Shown: positions 7,411 to 13,480 of the stretch, piece by piece
Layout of the letters: each line of letters starts with the position of its first letter
How positions within the stretch are numbered: the first letter of the stretch is position 1
Assembly (NCBI GenBank): GCA_963579925.1
Contig: CAUZJA010000052.1
Span: 1-14,113, forward strand
Length of the DNA: 14,113 nt
Direction: 5' to 3'
Source: UBA1151 sp963579925
Lineage (GTDB): Bacteria; Chloroflexota; Dehalococcoidia; Lucifugimonadales; Lucifugimonadaceae
Program-made: the position numbers and the translations under genes
Notes under the pieces: model-generated
The model's input: only the letters and a program-made list of their open reading frames with translations
The model's database searches: none
Told to the model about the DNA's origin: nothing

Positions 7411-8607
7411 ATGACCAGTACGGCCGACTATAAGGCCCTTGAAGCGAAGTACTACATGCAGGTGGTTAATCGGCGCCCAATGGTGCTGGTGCGTGCAGAG
7501 GGCACTCGTGTGTGGGACAACGACGACAAGTCTTACCTCGACTTCACCGCGGGCTGGGCTGTCCTGAACATTGGCCACTCACACCCCGCAGTTGTTGAGG
7601 CTGTTCGAGAACAGGCAGGCCTGATCAATCAGATGTCGAACCTGTTCTACACAACGCCCCAGTTGAAGCTGGCACAGATTCTGGTGGACAACTCCTGCAT
7701 GGACAGGGTTTTCTTCTGCAACTCTGGCGCTGAGGCCAACGAGGGGGTATCGAAGCTCGCTCGCAAGTGGGGCAAGACGAAGCTGAACGGCGCCCATCAG
7801 ATCATCACCATGAACAACTCGTTCCACGGGCGAACATTCGGGATGATGGCTGCTACCGGGCAGGCGGCTTATCAGGAGAACTGGGTGCCGCTGATGCCGG
7901 GCTTCGTAAACGTTGATTTCAATGACATCGAAGCGATCAAGGCAGCCACAAGTGACCAGACTTGTGCCGTGATGGTTGAGCCTGTGCAGGGTGAAGGTGG
8001 AGTCAACGTTCCAGACGACGGCTACCTGAGACAGGTTCAGGACTGGTGCAACGCCAACAACCTGGTCTTCATTGTCGACGAGGTGCAGACCGGCATGGGC
8101 CGACTGGGTACGATGTTTGGCTATCAGAGCTACGACGTTGAGCCAGACGCTATGACGCTAGCAAAGGCGCTCGGTTCTGGTGCCCCGCTGGGTGCGTTCA
8201 TGTGCAAAGAGGAATTCTCTGTGCTTGAGCCGGGTGACCATGGCTCCACATTTGGTGGCAACGCTCTGACGACAGCGTCCGGAGCTGCTGCTGCCGAGGT
8301 GATTGTTGAAGAGAACATTCCGGCTCAGGCAGCCAAAACTGGTGAGTACCTGACTGGCAAGTTGATTGCCCTCAAGGAGAAGTACGACTTCATCACTGAC
8401 GTTCGCGGGCCCGGACTGCTGATCGGAATTGAGATGACCAGTGAGATTGCTCCTGCTGTTGTCACTGAAGTTGAGGCGAATGGCTTGCTGATGAACGCCA
8501 TTCGGCCAACGATCCTCCGTCTGATGCCGCCATTGAACGTAAGCCGCGAAGAGATCGACGAAGCGGTCGATATTCTTGACGCAGCGTTGGGTAAGATCGG
8601 AAGCTAA
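7411..8607 (+). CDS. argD: Acetylornithine aminotransferase
   Basis: This is a 398-residue PLP enzyme. I choose ATG 7411 because GGGAGGAG (7394-7401) lies 9 bases upstream; a GTG at 7381 would add 10 residues but has no such motif. It converts N-acetylglutamate semialdehyde and glutamate to N-acetylornithine. Class III aminotransferase marks are present: 'FFCNSGAEANE' (101-111, phosphate binding), 'SFHGRTFG' (137-144), 'VEPVQGEGG' (189-197), 'IVDEVQTGMGR' (221-231, with Asp223 on the pyridine nitrogen), 'LAKALGSGAPLGAF' (250-263, with Lys252 forming the Schiff base) and 'HGSTFGGN'. The length is normal for ArgD. Related enzymes such as ornithine or 4-aminobutyrate aminotransferase share these motifs; the position after argJ and argB decides the call. 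It is followed by a strong terminator. Confidence 0.93.
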   Translation: MTSTADYKALEAKYYMQVVNRRPMVLVRAEGTRVWDNDDKSYLDFTAGWAVLNIGHSHPAVVEAVREQAGLINQMSNLFYTTPQLKLAQILVDNSCMDRVFFCNSGAEANEGVSKLARKWGKTKLNGAHQIITMNNSFHGRTFGMMAATGQAAYQENWVPLMPGFVNVDFNDIEAIKAATSDQTCAVMVEPVQGEGGVNVPDDGYLRQVQDWCNANNLVFIVDEVQTGMGRLGTMFGYQSYDVEPDAMTLAKALGSGAPLGAFMCKEEFSVLEPGDHGSTFGGNALTTASGAAAAEVIVEENIPAQAAKTGEYLTGKLIALKEKYDFITDVRGPGLLIGIEMTSEIAPAVVTEVEANGLLMNAIRPTILRLMPPLNVSREEIDEAVDILDAALGKIGS

Positions 8608-8635
8608 GTTTTCAAGCTCACGTACGGATAAGTAC

Positions 8636-8674
8636 AAAGAACAGGTCTGGCGATTGCCGGACCTGTTCTCGTTT
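8636..8674 (+). terminator. Hairpin terminator after argD
   Basis: AGAACAGGTC (8638-8647) pairs over 10 bases with GACCTGTTCT (8660-8669). A T-G pair and GGC/GCC extend the stem inward to a GATT loop. It is preceded by A-rich sequence and followed by CGTTT. It lies about 30 bases after the argD stop and ends the argJ-argB-argD unit. The T-run is short. Confidence 0.75.
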
Positions 8675-8748
8675 AATCGCATCTCAAATCCGTATGGGTA
8701 ACTTTCGAAATGAAGTACACGTAGTACGATTACACATGGAAACGTAGT

Positions 8749-9096
8749 GTGGTTGGGAAGATGAAACGTAAACCGGAGCCGTCAAAGAAGTCAGCGAACA
8801 GGAGCCTTGCCCTGTTTGGGATTGCAGTGTTTGTGAGCGTTGGGTTGATCGCGTTGCCCATCATCGTTGGAGTGATCTTGGCTGTGGCGTACCTGCCAGT
8901 TGGCGTCGCTATACTCATTCCAATCGCCTATATGACACGCCGTCGCTGGCAGCCCTGGGTCACCAGGCAAGCTGATCGATACCTTGCCACACCGGAACTC
9001 GATCGCATGCAGGCCAGGGTGGGTCGCACCCCGAGCGGTCGCACCAGAGCGACACAACCGATTGAGAAGTCGACTCGGTCTGGGTCATCTGATTAG
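8749..9096 (+). CDS. Small membrane protein with two predicted helices, function unknown
   Basis: This is a 115-residue protein from GTG 8749; ATG 8761 is an equally possible start and neither has a strong ribosome binding site. A lysine-rich N-terminus (4-15) is followed by a long hydrophobic stretch (about 19-62), broken near a proline at about residue 51, consistent with two membrane helices. The C-terminal half (63-115) is strongly basic and rich in Arg, Ser and Thr, and would sit in the cytoplasm. No family was recognised. It stands alone between the argD terminator and the convergent methyltransferase, with only 47 bases to the latter's stop. Its own promoter is not obvious; ACGTAGT occurs twice (8719 and 8742) just upstream of the start. 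Confidence 0.6.
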   Translation: MVGKMKRKPEPSKKSANRSLALFGIAVFVSVGLIALPIIVGVILAVAYLPVGVAILIPIAYMTRRRWQPWVTRQADRYLATPELDRMQARVGRTPSGRTRATQPIEKSTRSGSSD

Positions 9097-9143
9097 CGTG
9101 ATTTGAGAGACGCTGGTCGTCCCTGATCGGTCGCTAGCGCTGC

Positions 9144-9740
9144 TTAGAAGCCCGGATCACCTTTGCACGCCACCAGACGTGAGAGTGCGTTCCAGACCTC
9201 TTTGCCACTTCGCTCGTGGCGGTAGATTCCCTCTTCGTAGTGAATTATCCGGAAGTCGGAGAAGAGTCGCAGCAGTTCGTTGTGACCCAGTCGCCAATCA
9301 TTCGTCGCCGGCCCCTGAACATCAAATGATGAGTCCATGTGCTGATCAAACACTACGAAGCCGTTGGGTGCCAACCACTCTTTGATCGACGGGATCAAGT
9401 TGCGATTCATGTAAAAGCAGCTAATGATCAGCTCGTAGGGAGCGTTCGGCACCGGATCAACGTCCAAATCGGCCTGATGCCAGTTCACGTTCACGCCGCG
9501 CTCTTTCGCCAGCTCAGCGCCAGCTTCCAGTGCAAACGGCGAGATATCCACTGCATCGACTTCCCAGCCGTTCTCGGCCAGATAGAGGGCATTGCGACCA
9601 CGTCCTGATGGCAGATCAAGTGCCCGGCCAGCAGGGATACGGGAAATCCACGACTCCAGCAAGTCTGACGGCCACCCGCGACCTTCGTAGTTATCGGATG
9701 AGTAGCGCTTCTCCCATGCTTGATATTCTTCCTTGCTCAC
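9144..9740 (-). CDS. Class I SAM-dependent methyltransferase
   Basis: This is a 198-residue protein starting at GTG 9740, with AAGGAG (9755-9750) 9 bases upstream; the frame is open to a TTG at 9776 but that start lacks this signal. The fold is a Rossmann-type methyltransferase: motif I 'RALDLPSGRGRNALYLA' (39-55) binds SAM, 'VDAVDISPFAL' (61-71) gives the acidic residue that contacts the ribose, 'WHQADLDVDPVP' (87-98) and 'YELIISCFYMNR' (102-113) follow. The overall pattern is like the TehB/small-molecule methyltransferase group. The substrate is unknown. It is the last of three minus-strand genes after argG and the hydrolase, but a TATAAT and a structured leader just upstream suggest it also has its own promoter. 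Confidence 0.85.
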   Translation of the reverse strand: MSKEEYQAWEKRYSSDNYEGRGWPSDLLESWISRIPAGRALDLPSGRGRNALYLAENGWEVDAVDISPFALEAGAELAKERGVNVNWHQADLDVDPVPNAPYELIISCFYMNRNLIPSIKEWLAPNGFVVFDQHMDSSFDVQGPATNDWRLGHNELLRLFSDFRIIHYEEGIYRHERSGKEVWNALSRLVACKGDPGF

Positions 9741-9756
9741 GGCCTGATTCTCCTTC

Positions 9757-9810
9757 CACCTAGGGTGTGCCACCAACGAAGTAACACTTCTGGTGTGGCG
9801 CTCAATTATA
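9757..9810 (-). promoter_or_regulatory. -10 box and structured leader of the methyltransferase gene
   Basis: On the minus strand a perfect TATAAT (9810-9805) is followed by two potential hairpins before the ribosome binding site. In the first, ACCA-GAAGT pairs with ACTTC-(GT)-TGGT around a GTT loop (9794-9772). In the second, CACC pairs with GGTG around CTA (9767-9757), directly next to AAGGAG. No T-run follows, so terminator function is unlikely. It may be a regulatory leader. Confidence 0.35.
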
Positions 9811-9841
9811 TTCAGCTGTGGGCCGGCCGGGTGATGCAGGG

Positions 9842-10627
9842 CTACGCCGCTTCGTCGACCAGGTTCGACTCAAGAAATGAGCGCAGGTGAGGAAGAATTT
9901 GAGAAAGCCGGTCCATACACGTGAAGTGATCGGCGCCGGGAAGAGATAGAAACAGCGATCCGGGAGCCAGTCTCGCTGCCGCTGATGCCTGACCATGTAG
10001 AACGTCATCTGTTCCACAAAAGAACATCGAAGGAATAGGTAGCTGGGTCAGCGCCTCACCGATCCCAACATCCTTCATCCGCTTGGTCGCCTCAAGCATG
10101 GCGATCAGCGCTGGGCCCTCGTTAGCTAGTTCACGTGACCATCGTGGCTCGTGAATCATTCTGCCCAACCCGGCCTTGATCTGGGATACAAACATCTCGG
10201 GTCCGGCTCGCAACGCGTTGATCCAGCGATCAAACAGTTCGGCAGGCGGCTTCTCGAATCCGGTACCACCAACGGTCAGCGATAGCAGTCGCTCTGGCAC
10301 ATATTTTGTGAACCCAAGCGCGATTCTCCTGCCAATTCAATAGCCAACAACGTGGGCCGCTGTCACTTCAACATCATCCAGAACGGCGATCATATCTTCG
10401 ACCAGGGCGGGAAGAACGTAAGCGGCGGGGGTATCAGGTTTGTCGCTGCTGCCGTGTCCGCGCAGATCAGGAACGATCACCTTGAACCGCTCGCTCAAAG
10501 GATAAACGTATCCTCCCTCAAGCCATGAGTAGAGCGAGCCAGAAACGTCGTGAAGCAGCAGCAGCGGTGGCCCCTCGCCCTCTACTTGGTAATTAATATT
10601 GAATGATTTGTTGTGTGCGGTCGGCAT
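9842..10627 (-). CDS. Alpha/beta hydrolase with in-frame TGA at the nucleophile codon
   Basis: This is one frame from ATG 10627 to TAG 9842, 261 positions, interrupted only by TGA at 10339-10337 (position 97). The fold is a typical alpha/beta hydrolase of ordinary length: 'LLLLHDVSGSLYSW' (22-35, oxyanion region, with HD instead of the common HG), 'VPDLRGHGSSDKP' (52-64), then 'AHVVGY-TGA-IGRRIAL', which is the nucleophile elbow G-x-Nuc-x-G with the stop at the nucleophile. The acid is probably Asp208 in 'CGTDD' and the base His234 in 'GADHF'. Both sides read as normal coding sequence in the same frame, so there is no frameshift. Either the gene is broken by one base change (TCA Ser to TGA), or TGA is read as selenocysteine. 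Arg100 after the elbow, where relatives often have Gly or another small residue, is also unusual. It lies 37 bases after argG. The substrate is unknown. Confidence 0.8.
10310..10334 (-). other. Candidate SECIS-like hairpin after the in-frame TGA
   Basis: On the minus strand, starting 11 bases after the TGA, GAATC (10326-10322) can pair with GGTTC (10314-10310), including one G-T pair, around the loop GCGCTTG. The loop starts 16 bases after the TGA with a G in first place, which is at the edge of what bacterial SECIS elements show. A lower TGGCA/TGCCA stem (10334-10330 with 10299-10295) could enclose it. The hairpin is weak and could be chance. Confidence 0.2.
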
Positions 10628-10641
10628 GTATTCGGAATGTC

Positions 10642-10663
10642 CCCCGCATCAATAGTGGCGGGG
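10642..10663 (-). repeat. Inverted repeat between argG and the hydrolase gene
   Basis: CCCCGC and GCGGGG (10663-10658 and 10647-10642 on the minus strand) form a 6-base GC-only stem with a 10-base loop, within the 37 bases between the argG stop and the hydrolase ATG. No T-run follows on the minus strand. It may stabilise the end of the argG message or cause partial termination. Confidence 0.4.
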
Positions 10664-10664
10664 T

Positions 10665-11948
10665 TTACTCCGCTTTGCTTCTGCGTTGACGCGTGCCCAC
10701 TGTGCGTGCATGCACCTGTATGACCTGCGCGAAACCTTCCGATGCCTCGTGATCAAACTGCGGTTCGGACTGGTCTTCTTCCGACGTGTCTTCCATGGAG
10801 GAGGCAGAAGTGAATAGCCCGTTTGGCATGGAATCGCGACCAATATCTGCAGATTCAAAGAATACGTTGCCGCGGTAGAGCCGTACGGCAACAGTGCCCG
10901 TCACAAGCTTTGTCAGCTCTGAAAGCGCGGCCAGAGACGCTCCCGTGGACTGATCCAGCCAGTAGCCCTCGTAGATCTGCTTGCTGAGCGAGCGAGAGAT
11001 AGATTCGAACTGCTCCCGGGCTCGGCGGTCGAAGATGAACTGCGTCAGGAACTCATACGCAGTCCCCAGTAGTTCCATTGCTGGCGCTTCATAGATTCCG
11101 CGAGACTTCACGCCTACGAATCGGTTCTCAACAACGTGGAGACCGATGCCGACGCCGTGCTTGCCGCCAATCTGGTTAGCCTGCTCAAACATCCCAACCG
11201 TGTCTATCGGCTTCCCATTCAATTCCACCGGGTCACCAGCTTCGAACCGGATTGATACAGATTCCGGAGTATCCGGTGCATCCCAGGCCCAGTTACCCAT
11301 GCCCGGCTCAACGAAAAATGGAGGGATGCTCACGTCCTCAAGATCGCCAGCTTCGTGGGTGAGTCCCAGGATGTTCGCGTCCGTTGAGTAGCGCGATTCG
11401 CGCGCTGGCCTGATCGGGAGATTGTTCTTCTCGCAGTAGTCGATCATCTCCACGCGCCCGGGGAACTCCTCCAGGAACTCAGGATCTCTCCATGGAGCGT
11501 AAACATCTGTGGTTGGATCCAGGAAGTTAGTCGCGAGCTGGAAACGCATCTGGTCGTTTCCTCGACCGGTTGCACCGTGGAACAGGACGGGCACGCCGTC
11601 GTCGCCCATCTTCTTCAGGATGATCTCTGTGGTGACAGGTCGAGCAATCCCAGTGGTGTTCCAGTAGCCGCCTTCGTACTTCGCCTGCGCCTGTATGACC
11701 TTGAGGCCCTCTTTGATCAGCGCCTCTTTGCCGGGAAGAATATGCGAGGCTTTCGCTCCACATGCCACCATTCGATCGGCGACAGCGTCCAGGTTCTCTT
11801 CGTCAGGCTGACCAAGATCGACTGTATATCCGTGAACCTCAAAACCTTTACGGGTCAGCCAGCTAGTGACGGTGCAACTATCCAGGCCGCCAGATACGGC
11901 TCCGCCAATCAGTGGACCCCGTGCTTCAAGGACTTCGTTAGCGTTCAA
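10665..11948 (-). CDS. argG: Argininosuccinate synthase (E. coli-like type 2 subfamily)
   Basis: This is a 427-residue protein if started at TTG 11948, where GGAG lies 9 bases upstream and the distance to the P-loop equals that of E. coli ArgG (18 residues); a GTG at 11972 would add 8 residues. It joins citrulline and aspartate using ATP. The marks fit the longer E. coli-type subfamily: the ATP-pyrophosphatase loop 'SGGLDS' (19-24; E. coli has SGGLDT), 'VDLGQPDEENLDAV', 'YWNTTGIARPVT', 'GATGRGNDQMRF', 'YSTDANILGLTHEAGDLED', 'IGGKHGVGIG' and 'VKSRGIYEAPAMELL'. The C-terminal part after about residue 370 is acidic and then basic, and does not resemble the E. coli tail. It diverges from argH and is followed by the hydrolase gene. 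Confidence 0.94.
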   Translation of the reverse strand: MNANEVLEARGPLIGGAVSGGLDSCTVTSWLTRKGFEVHGYTVDLGQPDEENLDAVADRMVACGAKASHILPGKEALIKEGLKVIQAQAKYEGGYWNTTGIARPVTTEIILKKMGDDGVPVLFHGATGRGNDQMRFQLATNFLDPTTDVYAPWRDPEFLEEFPGRVEMIDYCEKNNLPIRPARESRYSTDANILGLTHEAGDLEDVSIPPFFVEPGMGNWAWDAPDTPESVSIRFEAGDPVELNGKPIDTVGMFEQANQIGGKHGVGIGLHVVENRFVGVKSRGIYEAPAMELLGTAYEFLTQFIFDRRAREQFESISRSLSKQIYEGYWLDQSTGASLAALSELTKLVTGTVAVRLYRGNVFFESADIGRDSMPNGLFTSASSMEDTSEEDQSEPQFDHEASEGFAQVIQVHARTVGTRQRRSKAE

Positions 11949-12018
11949 TTTTATTGGCTCCGGGGTTCGCACCAGGTTGGTTCACAGTGCGTGGAATCGA
12001 GTTAATTCGTTCCTGAAA

Positions 12019-12047
12019 ACGCTACTCGTGCGGAATGCGCGCGTCAA
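12019..12047 (-). promoter_or_regulatory. Candidate argG promoter
   Basis: On the minus strand TTGACG (12047-12042), a 17-base spacer and TAGCGT (12024-12019) form a plausible sigma-70-type promoter with a good -35 and a poor -10 box. A transcript would start about 64 bases before the preferred argG start. Confidence 0.35.
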
Positions 12048-12076
12048 CAAAGTGGGTGATAGCGGCCCGCGATGCG

Positions 12077-12082
12077 TACAAT
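12077..12082 (+). promoter_or_regulatory. -10 box for a leaderless start of argH
   Basis: TACAAT (12077-12082) is followed by six bases and ATG 12089, the same spacing as the TATAAT of the Wzy-type gene. A transcript would begin at the ATG itself. The -35 region is poor. There is no Shine-Dalgarno motif before this ATG, which fits leaderless translation. Confidence 0.5.
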
Positions 12083-12088
12083 TTCTGT

Positions 12089-13480
12089 ATGACTTCTAAT
12101 CAGAACGACCCGGCTGCCAGTGCTCGGGGATCACAACTCGCATCGGATTTCACGGTGTCGCTGCACTACGATCGGCGGCTTTATCGGGAAGATATCGCGG
12201 GCTCGATTGCTCACGCTCGGATGCTGGCGCGTCAGGAGATCATCAGCGCCGGATCAGCCATTTCTATCGTTGAAGGCCTTCAGTCCATTGAGGCAGAAAT
12301 CGCCGCGGGTGACTTTCCGTGGCGGGATGACCTCGAAGACATTCATATGAATATCGAGGCTCGACTGTTCGAGCTGATCGGCGATGTGGCGGGCAAGCTT
12401 CATACGGCGCGGTCACGAAATGATCAGGTTTCCACTGACACGCGTTTGTATGCCAAGAGCGCGGCGGTAGAACTTGTCGTCGCGGTTTGGGCGACGCAGA
12501 ACGCGTTGCTTCAGCAAGCCGAAGCGCACGTTGAGACGGTGGTTCCCGGCTACACGCACATGCAGCGAGGACAGCCCGTGTCGCTGGCGCATCATCTGCT
12601 CGCATACTTCGAAATGCTGGATCGCGACGCCGAGAGGTTTGCCAACGCCGCCCACGCGGCAAGTGTTTCCACACTCGGCAGTGGGGCTATGGCCGGGGTT
12701 CCGTATCCGATAGATCGGCATTCAGTTGCGGAAGAACTGGGACTTGGCGGCATCACCGCCAACAGCATGGACGCCGTCTCAGACAGGGATTTTTCACTGG
12801 ATTTGATCTACGCAGCGTCTGTCTGCATGCTGCATCTTTCACGGCTCGCGGAAGAGTTCATCATCTGGTCGACGGACGAGTTCGGATTCCTGAAGCTGGG
12901 TGACGGCTACACATCTGGCTCCAGCATCATGCCGCAGAAACGAAACCCTGACTTCGCCGAGCTGACGCGCGGAAAATCTGGGCGGGTAGTCGGCAACCTC
13001 ATGGCTGCCATGACCACGCTGAAGGGGCTGCCGCTAACGTACAACCGGGACCTTCAGGAAGATAAAGAGGGTCTGTTCGATTCGGTGGACACTGCACTGA
13101 TGGCGCTGGGCGTTGCCGAGGGGATGATTGAGTCCGCCACGTTTGACGTTGAGAAGATGAGGAACGCAGCTGAGTCTAGCTACGTGCTGGCGACGGACAT
13201 CGCCGACTACCTGGTGGGCAAGGGAATGCCGTTCAGGCAGGCGCACGTCATTGTGTCCAACCTGTCGGAGCAGGCGGTCGGCAGCGGAAGATTCCTGCAT
13301 GAGTTGTCGCTGGCTGAATATCAGGCCGCTTCCGACCTGTTTGATGAAGCTGTGTTCGATATTACGGTCGACTCTTCGATAGCCGCGAGAGACGTGGAAG
13401 GCGGAACGGCCTTCAACCGGGTGCGGGAGGCACTGGAAGTGGCAAAGCTCCGGATGTCCGCGGTGACCGATGACAGCTAA
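12089..13480 (+). CDS. argH: Argininosuccinate lyase
   Basis: This is a 463-residue protein from ATG 12089; the open frame extends upstream to 12035, but that would take the -10 box into the gene and exceed the family length. It splits argininosuccinate into arginine and fumarate, the last step of arginine synthesis, as a homotetramer. Fumarase/aspartase superfamily marks: 'FTVSLHYDRRLYREDI' (21-36), 'TARSRNDQV' (106-114), 'GYTHMQRGQPVSLAHHLLAY' (154-173, His157), and the signature 'GSSIMPQKRNPD' (277-288), with a catalytic serine at 278/279 in the mobile loop. The signature has Arg where most relatives have Lys (PQKRNPD versus PQKKNPD). It diverges from argG and overlaps rpe by 11 bases. Confidence 0.96.
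   Translation: MTSNQNDPAASARGSQLASDFTVSLHYDRRLYREDIAGSIAHARMLARQEIISAGSAISIVEGLQSIEAEIAAGDFPWRDDLEDIHMNIEARLFELIGDVAGKLHTARSRNDQVSTDTRLYAKSAAVELVVAVWATQNALLQQAEAHVETVVPGYTHMQRGQPVSLAHHLLAYFEMLDRDAERFANAAHAASVSTLGSGAMAGVPYPIDRHSVAEELGLGGITANSMDAVSDRDFSLDLIYAASVCMLHLSRLAEEFIIWSTDEFGFLKLGDGYTSGSSIMPQKRNPDFAELTRGKSGRVVGNLMAAMTTLKGLPLTYNRDLQEDKEGLFDSVDTALMALGVAEGMIESATFDVEKMRNAAESSYVLATDIADYLVGKGMPFRQAHVIVSNLSEQAVGSGRFLHELSLAEYQAASDLFDEAVFDITVDSSIAARDVEGGTAFNRVREALEVAKLRMSAVTDDS

Noticed and set aside
6540..8607. Lysine synthesis by the LysW-linked (AAA) pathway instead of arginine
   Set aside because: No lysW-like small acidic protein or LysX is present, and argJ directly upstream is specific to arginine.
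9842..10300. Downstream half of the hydrolase as an independent gene starting at GTG 10300
   Set aside because: No ribosome binding site precedes it, and it would lack the N-terminal strands and nucleophile elbow. It is the rest of the same gene.
9842..10627. Frameshift as the cause of the split hydrolase
   Set aside because: Both halves are in the same frame and join through a single TGA codon; no insertion or deletion is needed.
10642..10663. Terminator after argG
   Set aside because: The GC stem has no following T-run on the minus strand and the hydrolase gene starts 14 bases later.
11577..12005. Plus-strand open frame antisense to argG
   Set aside because: It mirrors argG codons and has no family features or start signal.
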